From: Taeniopygia guttata
Lineage: Eukaryota > Chordata > Aves > Passeriformes > Estrildidae
Direction: 5' to 3'
DNA: 64,000 nt
Assembly (NCBI RefSeq): GCF_048771995.1
Contig: NC_133030.1
Coordinates: 12,292,001-12,356,000, forward strand
The stretch's first letter is position 1. Each line of letters opens with the position of its first letter. The notes below the pieces were generated by a model that made no database searches, was not told where the DNA came from, and saw only the letters and a program-made list of their open reading frames with translations. Made by a program: the position numbers and the translations under genes. Below are positions 40,345-50,720 of this stretch, piece by piece.

Positions 40345-40620
40345 GATTATCTCCAGTTTTACCTGTTATTGTTTCCCCTATCTGTTCACTACTGATTGCC
40401 TGATTTTTACCTCAAGTATGTTCATTCTCTACCCTAAACATTACCTCAGATTTTATCTCAAAGCTTTCCCTACCTTTGCACTACTGATTGCCACAGTTAC
40501 TTCAAAATATTCATGCTCTCCACTAAAGGACACCTCAAGTTCACTCCTAAAGTTTTCCCTATTTATGCACTACTGATTATCTCAATTTTTACCTCAAATC
40601 AGCCATTCTCTATGTACAGA
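40345..40620. repeat. Degenerate tandem repeat, unit about 90 bp, nearly 3 copies
   Basis: The phrase 'actactgattg(c/t)' recurs at about 40,388, 40,483 and 40,570, each time preceded by a TTTCCCTA-type segment and a cac/gttcac step. Each time it is followed by 'tttttacctcaa' or 'cagttacttcaaa' and then 'attctcta' or 'atgctctcc'. Copies differ by perhaps a quarter of positions, so the array is old. Confidence 0.75.
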
Positions 40621-40997
40621 TACTGGACAGTAAACCATACAAAGATTTTAAAGTCTGCATCAGGAATAGCAGAAAGTTTTCCATGAATAACAGAAGTTCC
40701 TTTTTTCCATCCTCAGCCTGGGACTGCAGGGCTGAATCTTTGCAACCGAGAGACAAGAGAGTTATTAACACTTATACTTCTTAAATGCTGTCATTTCCCA
40801 AACAACTGTGCCAGCACTGAGCTACTCCCGTATGCCTGCAGTGCTTTGGGGAGGAGCAAGATGACATCCCATTTCTGTCTGCAAAAATTTCAAGATCATA
40901 AAAAGTCATTTCCCTTCTCTCTCTCTGACCCATAACCAAAGCAGCTGTGTAGAACATCATGGACTATTCATGAGAGGGATGATTCAGTTGTGGGGGC

Positions 40998-41017
40998 AAA
41001 AAAAAAAAAAAAAAAAA
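40998..41017. repeat. Poly-A run
   Basis: About 20 consecutive A, continuing into A-rich sequence with C interruptions. No retroposed gene body is recognisable upstream. Confidence 0.9.
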
Positions 41018-41149
41018 CCAACCAAAAAAACCTAAAGAAACAAAACCATACCAAATTTCAAGTTGAAAACACACTGCTTGTTAACAGGAGCACACAAGCT
41101 CATTTAAACACTTACTGGAACTGCTCTGTGCTGCAATTAAAAGAGCCAG

Positions 41150-41800
41150 CTCCCTTTAGCTGTCTTAAGAGGCCCCTCAGTGGACATCCCTTTCCTCTAT
41201 GCTAATATTTAAATCTCTCCCAGGAATTTCCAACCCCCTACCCTGCTATCATCCCATCTCCAGATCATAGACCCCAACTTAACTTTTGGATGAGTGGCAA
41301 CATGAGACTGTATTGAATGCGAAACAAGTCCACCTCAGCCACTGTGGAAGGCCCCATAATTGCCAGGCTAACCTCTTAGTCAGCTGTAACAAAGAAAACC
41401 AAAATTAATGCATGGGTTTAGTGGCACGCAGGCCAAATCCCAGCATGTCAGCTACTCACCATTTCTTAAGTGTCCCCAGGTCCTTAAGTCTCTGGCTTCA
41501 GCCCAAGGTGAAGGTTGTGGCATTACAATGGACAGTTGGTTTAGTGAGAGACAAAATTATGTGGTGTTTCTGTCAGCATATTTTATGCCTTAAGGCATGT
41601 AAATGTATTATGCCTGTAGAAAAGCCTTAGGGGACCAGCCCCAAATGGACACTGTTTCCCTACCATGCTACCTTCAAATCCCCTCCTAGCAATTCCTAAC
41701 CTGGTATCCTGCTCACAATTCCCTCTCACAGTTAACAGTACTCAACTTACCTATCAGAAGCCTCAAACTCAGATGTTGTCTCTGATATGGGATAGGTCAC
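41150..41800. repeat. Diverged long direct duplication (offset about 475 bp)
   Basis: Two stretches share the same series of phrases. The first, at about 41,170-41,290, has 'gtggacatccctttcc', 'ctctcccaggaatttccaaccccctaccctgctatc', 'gaccccaactta'. The second, at about 41,645-41,765, has 'atggacactgtttcc', 'cccctcctagcaattcctaacctggtatcctgctcac', 'agtactcaactta'. They could be two diverged tandem copies or the two ends of an old repeat. No coding content is seen. Confidence 0.5.
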
Positions 41801-42429
41801 TTTTGGGACACAAAAAATATGCTGGGAAAATTTGAAGTTTCATAATTACAATACTCCTAAGAAAAACAAGAAGCAGAAAAAAAGAGAAATTACAAAAGCA
41901 CCTTGCTACCCCTGAACACTCAGCCAAAAATCATGAACTAAAATACTCCCTGAAAAAAGCTGAGATGACCTGAAAAAGCCTCTGAATTAAGATAAGACTA
42001 GAGGTCTCATACTACTCAACCCAAGGGAGGAAAAAAACCCCATTTTTTTTGAAGAGCTGGGATTAATATACCCCTGACTGTGCCTACCTCTTGTTCCCAC
42101 AATGCCCGGGAAAAGGGAGGTGGCAATTACCACAAGGGATAAAAGTGATGAGGAGAGCAGCAGCTGCTTGGTTCCTCTGACTTGAATTCAAGGTCAGTAA
42201 AGAGTTCTATAGATGCCTTTTTCTCTACTACATCTACATTGACCTAAAGGCCAAGTAGCAGGTAAGAAAAAAAAGCTTCTTGGTTTGGCAGCATAGATAG
42301 GAAAGTTGGATGATTTGTTGTCAACTTAAGAAAAAGAATAGACTCTTAAAAAGCATTAGGGTTATGTATATGCTGGGCTCACTCCCTTGTGAGAGATTTG
42401 GTGGCAGGGCATAGGTAAAAACATCCTGA

Positions 42430-42960
42430 AGTACACATTTCAACTCTTAAAATGCTGGAAAAGGGGAGGCTTCCTTCCACTGAACCCCTTTAAATGAGGG
42501 GACTGGCATGTTTACCTCTTTAAACTGATACCATGGCAATAAATGGGCTCTCCCCTCTGAATCCCCTGAAATATTGGAAAACTAGAGATTTTCCTTACTT
42601 CAAGTGTCTTAAACTATAAAAAGGGGGATTTTCCCCCCCTCAATTCAAAGCCTTAAAAAGAAGGGACAAGAGGGCTTTCCCCTCAATTCAAACCTTAGGA
42701 TTGCGATAATGTGGGAATTACTCTCAATTCAAACCCATAACACAGCATTGTCAAGGCTTTCCCTTCCATTTAAACTGGAAAATAAGGGAAAATGGGGGTT
42801 CCATGTCAAGTGATACCCCTAAGAGTATGGAAAAGATGAGGTTTCCTTCAAGTGATACCCTTAAAATCACAGGGGGAGGGGATTCCTGCTCCATTTAAAC
42901 ACAGACAAATATGGAAAAGGAAGTTTTTCCCCCTCAGTTTAAACCCTTTATCTCCTAATA
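42430..42960. repeat. Degenerate tandem repeat, unit about 55-65 bp
   Basis: A phrase like 'aatatggaaaaggggaggttttcc' followed by 'ccctcaattcaaaccctta' recurs about nine times with many changes, for example near 42,450, 42,570, 42,640, 42,690, 42,730, 42,830, 42,870 and 42,910. The composition is strongly strand-asymmetric: purine-rich blocks alternate with pyrimidine-rich ones. Confidence 0.7.
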
Positions 42961-44673
42961 ACCCCCCCTTTTTTTTCTAGGGGCACTGGGGAAGGACTGA
43001 TAAGATGAAAGAGGAAAGTTGAATGTTTCCCCCAGGACCATACATGCTGCTCCACCTGCTCAGATGCTGCCCCTTGGCATGAGGGCTCTTCCCTTGAAAG
43101 CACCTGGAAACATGAGAAAGGCAAAATTAAAACGATGTTTTCTGTCAGAAACTGAGCATCTGTGAACATAAATTTTGGACAAATTAAATAAGGTGACTTT
43201 CCTAGAATAACTCCAGGCCATGGATATCTCTTCAGTGCAGGTGATAACAGGCAAGAGAACTACAGCAAGCACAGGGAGACGCAGTCAGGGATGGGCACTT
43301 CCTAAAGAGCCCTGTGCACCTGCCTGCTCTTTGCCCTTTATTTGTAAAGAAGGGGGTGGCAGCTGCCCAGGAATGCTGCTCAGGGACACGGGGCCTTTGC
43401 ACACAGAGCAGGTGAGGGAAGTTGTGAGGAGAGAGATGGAGAGAACAAAGAAACAGAGCCTGTTTTCCTTGTTTCTGTTCCTCAGTCATGGAAACTCTGG
43501 AAAGAAGGACAGATCCATGCTGTGAGCACTGCCCTGACTTTGATGGACCTTTTTTCCCTTTGCTCAGGGCTCTCAGCTCTGTCCTCTCCAGAGAACTGCT
43601 GCAGGAGCATACCCAAGTTAGTCACAATCCAGGGATGCAGCCATTCCAGAGGGGGAACAGTTGAGAGTAATTTACAGAGACTTTTATCACACACAAATAA
43701 ACACTGAGTTTGACTTCACTGAGCTGCAGCACAAAGCTGCTCACAGCAGGCAAAGGCAAGAGGTGCACACAGCACCACTGGAACAGCACTGGGGCTTGGA
43801 GGAACACAACCCTGTCAAGTCAGGGGATGGCATTTGGGAACAATCCTTGCTGGCTGGACAGGATGCAGGCATCAGGCCTCAGTCTACAGCAATAATTCCT
43901 GCTCATCCAGCAAGTCCCTGCAGACAGTTCAGCCCCAGCAGGAGTGGCATTTTCTGCCCCTTGCTCTAACATTAATTGGGAATGAACACTGGTACTGTGG
44001 AGAATCAACACAGAGAAGCAACCCTGGTGCTTGGCAGGGCCTGGGGCATCCCAGTCCAGGCCCTTGACTTTATTTGTGTGCTTCTACTGCACGTAACCTA
44101 GCATGGGAACTGGTAAATCACAGACCATACAATGAGACACCTCCTGAAACAGAAATAAATTCCAGCTGCAGCACATCCCACTGCTACATTTAGAAACCCT
44201 TCAGCAAAACCACTGGAAAAACAATAGTGACATGTGGGGACCTAGAGCTCCAGGGGACTGAGGAGAAGGTGGGCAACAAGCAACCAGCAAAGTGCTTCCA
44301 CTATTTCTCACTCCAGCCACTGCAGCAATGACAGCTTCCCTGGAATTTCACATCCCCATTGTATCCTTCAAGCTGAACAGGTGAACACATACAGGTACTC
44401 CAGGACTGATTTCCCTTGGACCTCAAGCAGCACAGACCCTCTGGGAGGAATTTAAATTCAAGGGCTGATGTCAACAACTGTGTTCCCCCTTGCACTCTTC
44501 CCACATTTTCTCCTTCTAAGGGGATGCAGGTCCCAGTAGGCAAAACTGCCTTTCAATCAGTACAAAACCTGCCTGAAAAGACCAGGATTCCAGGAGCCAG
44601 CACCCATTTCTCCTGGCTTTTCTGCTTACAGGTATTTTAATTCCAGAGGTGCTCTTCTACCAAGGTGATTTCC

Positions 44674-44690
44674 TTTTTTTTTTTTTTTTT
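44674..44690. repeat. Poly-T run
   Basis: Seventeen consecutive T followed by AATCTTGAATAAAG. It could be the reversed tail of a retroposed sequence on the minus strand, but no gene body is recognisable beside it. Confidence 0.85.
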
Positions 44691-45089
44691 AATCTTGAAT
44701 AAAGTTCTAAAAAGCTGAGTTTAATGAGTTCATATTTTGATTACTTGGAATTTTCCAGGGCAGCACTTGCTATGATCCTGCAGGCTCAATGACCCCTCTG
44801 GTTTGCCTCAAGCCTTTACATCCCATTTTCCCTGGTCAGTGTTCCCATGAACAGAACACACAACTCACCATTGACATGTTCAAAGTCCAGTTTCATGCCT
44901 GGAGGTGACAGACCAGACGCAGCAACACCAAAAGCCAAATTCCAGGCTAGTTTTTCTCCTTCCAGCTCCTCCCATTGTTCCTCCATCTCTCCAATGTTTG
45001 TTCCTTTGCCCGCTGGAGTTGTTTGTAGGCTCAGGGTTCCCAGTGCTGCCCAGTTCTCTTCCCAGCCCTGAGTCCCTCTGGCACAGCCA

Positions 45090-45578
45090 TACACATCTGG
45101 GAGCCGCTTTGGGAGTGGCTATGCATTTTTCATACAAAAAGTAAGAGGTTTTTGTGACACCAAAGCAGAACTCATCGCCAGTTGCAGGAAATGAGCGCCT
45201 CAGGAAAAAACAACAGGATGAATTTAAGACAGAGAAATAACGTGGACAATCAGTGAGTGCCAGCGGTTAGCAGAGGGAAAGGGCGAGAACACACGCGAGC
45301 AGGAACAGGAATATTCCTTTCAGATGAGATAAACTGCGAGAGCATCAATTTTGAAATTACTTATTTTTCCCCGCCGGCTGGCATTGGTGAGGCGGGAACT
45401 GCATTTCCCGTGATGCCTCGGGCCGTTGCGGGCCGGCGCCAATCGGGCGGGGCGGGGCGCGGGGCGTGGCCAATGGGGAGGCGGGAGAGGCTTGAATATT
45501 AAGGCGGCGGCCGTATTTCGCCATTTTGCTGGCGGGAAAGTCTCGTGTGGAGGACTCGGACGGCCGGGAACTGAGTGC
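45090..45578 (+). promoter_or_regulatory. BUB1B: Cell-cycle type promoter of BUB1B-derived unit 1
   Basis: A CpG island begins near 45,370. Elements in order: GGGAACTGCATTTCCCGTGATGCC at about 45,395, resembling the ZNF143/THAP11 element; CCAAT at 45,439 and 45,470, exactly 31 bases apart; CTTGAA at 45,491, like a CHR; and GGCGGGAAA at about 45,531, like an E2F site. CCAAT boxes about 31-33 bases apart with a CHR just downstream are the known layout of G2/M genes bound by NF-Y and DREAM/MuvB, the class to which BUB1B belongs. A likely untranslated first exon ends at 45,579 (GAACTGAGTGCG followed by GTACGT). Linking this promoter to BUB1B is inference from element class and from the BUB1B exons downstream in the unit. 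Confidence 0.65.
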
Positions 45579-45579
45579 G

Positions 45580-46130
45580 GTACGTCCGGCCGGGTGGCGG
45601 CCGGTCCGGGAAGGGTTCGGGGAGCCTCCGGAGCTCTGGGCTAAGGCGGCCTGAGGAGCTGTGGGGTCAGGGGGTGAAGGCTGACGTGCTATGTGGGGGA
45701 TTAGCTGCGGGGTCCGTGGAGGGTTGCGGCGGTCTCAGGGGCTGTGAGATGCGCGGGGCTGAGGTTTGTGGGATCCGTGAGGGTTGCGCACCTCTGGGTT
45801 GGAGGATGGGGACTAAGGGGCTGTGAGGGGCCCTGGGGGATCCGTGGAGTCTGTGTGGGGCTGTGAAGTTTGCAGAACGGATGGCTGCCGTGCCGGTGAG
45901 GAGCTCTCGGGGAGCCGTGAGGTGTGTAGCCCGTGGGGGGCCGAGGGGCTCTAAGTTGTGCGGCTGCGGGATTCGTGAGGCGCGCGGGGCTGAGGGGCAC
46001 TCGGGGGTCCGTGAGGGGCTGGAGTTTGTGAGGTGTGTGTGGGGCTGTGGGTGTCTCTGGGGGTCTGCGAGGGGCTGTGAGGTGTGTAGGGCGGAGGGGC
46101 TGTGCCTGTGTGGGACCCGTGAAGGGCTTT
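45580..46130. repeat. G-rich degenerate low-complexity array in intron 1 (unit 1)
   Basis: Phrases such as 'ggtccgtgaggggctgtgaggtgtg' recur every 20-30 bases with heavy variation, always G-rich on the plus strand. The minus strand consequently carries long open frames made of Pro, Ser, Arg and Thr that are not genes. An ATG followed by GCTGCCGTGCCG and GTGAGG at 45,881 could be the end of a short coding exon, but unit 2 lacks it. Confidence 0.7.
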
Positions 46131-46483
46131 AGGGTGTGAGGTACTTGGCGCTCGCGGCTCTGGCGCTCTGAGACGTGTTTTTCTGCCCGGCGCGGCGCTG
46201 GGGCTGCCCGGACAGCGCGGGGTGCCCGGTCCCGGCGTGGGGCGGTGCGTCCGGGGAAGCAATAACCTCCCATGGGTGCCAGCAGGGAGTCCCCGCCGCT
46301 GTGCCCCGCCGCCCCCCGGCAGGAGTCGAGGCTGGGCTGTGCCCCCCGCCTGCTGCAACCGCTCGTCTGACTGGGGAAGGACCAGAGGGTCCCGACCAAG
46401 CCTGGCTGAAGCTCCCCCTGGTAATTAAACCCCCCAGTCCCTCTAATAGTTGGGTATCTAAGCAGTGTGTTTTGTCTGTACAG

Positions 46484-46531
46484 AAATTCGAGGTAAATGA
46501 GCTGAAGAAAGCTGTCTCTGTCAGGTTTCAG
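46484..46531 (+). other. 48-bp splice-bounded candidate exon, unit 1
   Basis: A T-rich tract and CAG acceptor end at 46,483 and a GTCAGT donor starts at 46,532, leaving 48 bases that read KFEVNELKKAVSVRFQ in one open frame. The same block with both splice sites recurs in unit 2 (63,933-63,980). I do not recognise it as a known BUB1B exon. It may be an untranslated 5' exon or part of an unknown lead-in sequence. Confidence 0.35.
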
Positions 46532-46868
46532 GTCAGTACCTAGCCTTAGAAGTATCCATTTCTTTTTAAAGGCAGGATTAAAGGAGAGGTGGTCATGTCC
46601 CAGGAGACAGATGCTCCCTCCTGTCCAGGGAGAATGTGTAGCCCATCAGTCAGGGAGAGGTGATGTCCAGCCTGCAGAAAGAACTCCGTGCAGGACCTTA
46701 GAAATCTAGCAGGGTAAGGTGGCTGAAAATGGATGAGGAAAAGAGAGGAAGGTATGTGTAAGCTGTTGACTTCTAAACCCCAAAACTGAGAGTGTGTCTT
46801 TCTCCTTTGCCTGTGGTTTGTGTCTATTGCAAATGCAGATTAAATGATAGAATCGTGAAATTGTTTGA

Positions 46869-47445
46869 TGTTGTATTGTGGTTTTATGTTCATGTTCTAT
46901 ATACATATTCTGTAATGGCTTGTCCCTCTACCCCCCACTTGCCCACAATAGTTTGCCCCAAGTTTTCCCACTTCTTTCCCCAATGTCAGTCATCTCAAAA
47001 CTGCGAAGTCATTCCCCTGTCCTCTCCTTCGCTCATTGCCCATCACTCGGCTCCCCATGCCACTCCTCCAGAACCTTCTAGCTTGGGTATCCAGTGATTG
47101 GGCGAGGGCCAGGGCTCCCTCCCTTGATTTCCTTCAATTGGATTTTCTATCTGTCTGTTCCCCCACCTTCCATTCCCCCAAATCTCTTCATTGGTCGGTG
47201 GGTGATCCCTTCCCCTGCTTACTCCCCCCTTTATAAGTTACCACAGTTCTGTGTGGGCTTTTTTTTAGTAGTATCCCCTGGAGTGTAGGTCTCCTTGGAG
47301 TCCTATAATAAACTCTGGACTGTTGCCCCGACCGGGAGTCTGCTCCCTTCTTCCACAGATCAGTCTGCTCTCTTTTTCCACAGATCTTCACCTCGTCTCC
47401 TCCTCCTAGTCAGGGCTGATTGCATTAGCGCTCAGCCCTAGCTGC
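46869..47445 (+). mobile_element. Solo LTR of an endogenous retrovirus (element A)
   Basis: The block starts TGTTGTATTGTGG and has a TATA-like CTTTATAAG at about 47,230. It carries an AATAAA at about 47,307 followed by CTCTGGACTGTTGCCCCGA, a typical R/U5 layout. The length of about 0.57 kb suits a solo LTR. The end is placed approximately, and no clear target-site duplication was found. No internal retroviral sequence adjoins it. Confidence 0.6.
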
Positions 47446-47499
47446 TCCTCACAGCCGTTCCTGAGCTGGCTGGGAGAGGCCAGGGGGCTTCAGGTGGAC

Positions 47500-47800
47500 A
47501 CAGCAGCAGTTTGGGCTGGAAGGGACCTTATAGATCATCTGGTTTCACCTTCCACTAGCCCAGGTTGCTCCAAGCCCCATGCAACCTGGCCTTGGGCACT
47601 CCCAAGGATGGATCAGCCACAGCTTATGTGGGCAACCTGTGCCAGGGCCTCACCACCCTCCCAGGGAAGAATTTCTTCCCAGTATCTCATCCAAAGCTAC
47701 CCTCCTTTGGCTTAAAGCCATTCCCCCTTGTCCTGTCGCTGCATGCCCTTGTGAATGGATACTCTCCTAAAGAGTCCCTGGCCATGTGTACTCTGTTCAA
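47500..47800 (-). repeat. CR1 retroposon 3' fragment
   Basis: The reversed CR1 3' end is easily read: TTTGGGCTGGAAGGGACCTT, 'ccttccactagcccaggttgctccaagcccc', 'ggcaacctgtgccagggcctcaccaccctc', 'aagaatttcttcccagtatctc'. It ends near 'cccttgtgaatgg'. It is less diverged than the copies in EPS8L2. Confidence 0.92.
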
Positions 47801-49550
47801 GTTTAGCAGGCTGATATTGCTCAAATAAGGTTCAAAAACTCTGTGGAGTTTTAAAATCAAGAAAAGGGAATTCTTGCTAAGCAGAAGAATTGGCAGAGGT
47901 GACTTGCTGAAATGTTTGGGGGGCAGAAAAGGAATGTAAGAGGCAAAACATGATCCAGGGAAGGGGAGAGAAGCCAGGCATTAATTAAATCAGTAAGATA
48001 GAAGTGTAAGAGCTGAATTACTTTGGAAAATAGAACCTGAAGGAAGGACTGCTGGCTGTCTTGTGCAAAGAAGGCATGTGCAGCATTCTGCACATCTTGT
48101 TTAGAAGTGCTTGTGAGGAAAACAGAAGAGCGCAGATCAAAAGAATGCAAGTGCTGTATCAATGGAGTACTTATCCTGGCAATAGGATGACAGAGTGTAG
48201 CTTCCAGTGGCTTAAAGTAAACATCAAAAGGAACAGCTTTGCTTCAGGTGTTTAAGCTGTTCTAGAGAAGTGATGGAAGACCTTGTGTGAAGGGAATCAA
48301 GCCTGTGAGCTCAGGTTTGTTTCGCAGGTGCTCAGCTAAGCCCCAGTGTTGCCACGTTCTTTGTAGCTGAGAAAAGGAGAATAGCAAGTCAGGAGATTGA
48401 TGCCTGGATGTCGTACGGTGTCTTTATGAAGCTTGTGTCCCCTGTGGTCTGTTCTGTTGGTCATGTGGTGTGGAACACAAGCTTTTCCAGACCATGTTAC
48501 AATGACAGTGTAAAAGCAAAGCTTTCCTTGAAAGCCTTCAGGTACACAATATGGCAAAAGCCGGTGTTCAGAATTTGATCCTTGCAATTGATTGGATTGG
48601 GCAATTGGAATATCTGGCCAGTGTTGTCCAATGAGGGGAGCAGTTGGTTAGGTAATCTCCCCTCTGTCTCCTGCCCTCCTCCCCTGCCTTTATTATGCCA
48701 GTGATTGCAAAATAAAATGTCCTTGGAGAAGTAACAAGCAAGAGATAACAAAATTTTAGGAATGTGTCAGTAAGCGCCTGTTCACTGTGGGAAAGCAATG
48801 TGGGAAAGTACTGTAAGTTTCACTGAGGCGTTTAACAGTCTACAGAATCACAAACACATGAAGAAGACATAAAAGCTAAAAACCTTGGGCATCGAGATGA
48901 AAATATTTTAATCTTCTCAATATGGACATTGTTATAAGTGAAGCTTGGTAACAAATGCTCAAATGGGGGAGGGATGCAACCAGGCTAAAATTTAGGGAAA
49001 CTCCAGGAACATTGTTTTTAGATAGAAAGCAGTTTGGTTAAATGAATGGAAAAGTTAACTAAGTCATGGATTTAATATAGGTGAGAAGAGCGAGGAAGAA
49101 TTATTAACATAAAATTTCTTTTACCTGTCTGTTTGTGCTGCTTAAAACATTCATTGTGGTCTCTGAATGCTTCCATATTTCTTTTAATGTCTGCCCTTAG
49201 AATAGTCTCTGCTCCCCTCTTAATGAAGTTTCTTAGATTTAATTAAATAAAATATCCTGTTTCTGATAGAAGAGACAAGGATGTTTAATTCCGCCCCACT
49301 GAAGGGCAGTTCAGGAATAACCTTTGGTGAATGCTCTGACATTTTAAAATCTGCAGAGGGAAGAAGTGGTTTCTCTTCCTGCTGCTTTCAAGATGCCCCA
49401 GGAAGCAGTTTGGGAAATAATGGAAAAGAGGAGTGAGTTTTTGAAGTACTCCCAGCATGTAATTTTTTTTGTGCTGAAGAGTCTCAGGTAATTGCAATAG
49501 GCAGTTGAGAGTATTGTGTTTTCAGGCTAAATTCTACCTCTTCTTTTTAC
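47800..49550. other. Intron-like sequence without features
   Basis: AT-rich sequence between the CR1 fragment and the LTR-like elements. No exon, RNA gene or clear repeat is recognised. Confidence 0.55.
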
Positions 49551-49559
49551 TAATGGACC

Positions 49560-49905
49560 TCTGTGGGGGGACAGCTGAGCAGCAGAGCAAAAAGTATTAC
49601 ACAGTCGATGTATGGTGTGGACATCCTGCACCTGGTGGGCCCGAAGCCCTCAGAACAGCACACAGAACTGTAAAGGAGAAACCAGAAAGAATGTTGTGCT
49701 TTGTCTAACGGAAATCATGCAAGACTGTGGTTGAGCAGTGTTACCAGGAAACATAAATATTGTGGTTATCGCTTTGGCAGTGGAAAATTCTACCCGAAGC
49801 TTTAAGAGTATATAAACGGAGCTGTAGAAACTATAAATTGGCTTCTTGCTTGCACCAAGTGAAGTCCTGTCTCTCAATCGCTGTCAGACCTCGGAATTTA
49901 TTGTG
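49560..49905 (+). mobile_element. LTR-like fragment (element B)
   Basis: A TATA box (GAGTATATAAACGG at about 49,806) is followed by 'gcttcttgcttgcacc' and 'cctgtctctcaatcgctgtcagacc', which look like an R/U5 segment. The upstream part has enhancer-like composition. Both borders are uncertain and no internal retroviral genes flank it. Confidence 0.45.
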
Positions 49906-50034
49906 ATAAATGGATATGATTAGTGCTAACTGAATTGTAACTATGTAAATATTTTAGGAAATAATTGTTATAAAATTAAACGGAAAAGTATATGTGATTA
50001 GTGTTACAAAGCAGATGGGTCCTTTTGTAAAAGT

Positions 50035-50720
50035 TACATGTGAAAAACAGGATACAGAATGTAGTATTGAGATAAACAAGATTCCAAAACAGAATCAGCC
50101 TTGAGACGAACAAAGCTGGGACGATTCCAGAAAACAGAATCGGCCTTGGAATGAGCAAAGCTGGGACAATTCCGGGTATGGAATCCAAGTTGTGATTTTA
50201 TCTCTGAAATAATAAGGCTTATTTGGAACATAATGCTTATGTATATAACATAAAGCTTAGTGTGCATGTACAACCTGTAAATGTTATCCAGAGGGCAGAG
50301 AGGAAGACAGTGAGCCTCCCTCTGAAAAGACCACTGAAAAGCTAGGAGACCCCCTAGCAACCAGTGGAGCATATGCTCTGCAATATAGTGATGTGGATTT
50401 CAACAATCAATCAAAATAGGAGATTTACAGAAAAATGTTGATCGAATATGTATTAGCATACAGTATATAAGGTGTGTTTGGATTACTTTGTTTTGTACCT
50501 GAGGCAGGGTAAGCAGCCGTCCCCTTACCCCGGTCAGTTTTGCTTATGCTTGATATGAACCTTAATCATATCTAACTAATTACTGCCAAATTTTTATATG
50601 CTTCATTATATATGATATACTTGATTGTATTCATTTATATAAAATTGCTGTTCAATTAAAATTGCTGCTAAATTAAATCTTGTTTATTAGTTAGACATAC
50701 TGAACTTCATTCATGACATT
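50035..50720 (+). mobile_element. Solo LTR-like element (element C)
   Basis: It contains a duplicated enhancer-like phrase: GAACAAAGCTGGGACGATTCC at about 50,107 and GAGCAAAGCTGGGACAATTCC at about 50,152. A TATA box AGTATATAAGG lies at about 50,462, with A/T-rich possible polyadenylation sequence at 50,655-50,690. This is the U3 layout of a retroviral LTR. Borders are approximate (a candidate start is TGTGAAAAACAGG). Confidence 0.5.

Larger units (their letters stand above)
39060..45090. other. Gene-poor AT-rich interval with tandem arrays
   Basis: No protein-coding exon is recognisable here on either strand. It contains a TA-rich stretch (39,295-39,365), a 90-bp class repeat (40.35-40.62 kb), an A-run (40,998-41,017), a degenerate long duplication (41.15-41.8 kb), a 55-65 bp class repeat (42.43-42.96 kb) and a T-run (44,674-44,690). 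Short open frames present are not protein-like. Confidence 0.6.

Noticed and set aside
44640-44700. T-run as the tail of a processed pseudogene on the minus strand
   Set aside because: No gene-like sequence is found on the minus strand beside it and no target duplications could be seen.
45863-45895. ATG GCT GCC GTG CCG before GTGAGG as the BUB1B start exon
   Set aside because: It resembles a start exon by chance only; the second unit lacks it and no exon with the known BUB1B N-terminus follows in phase.
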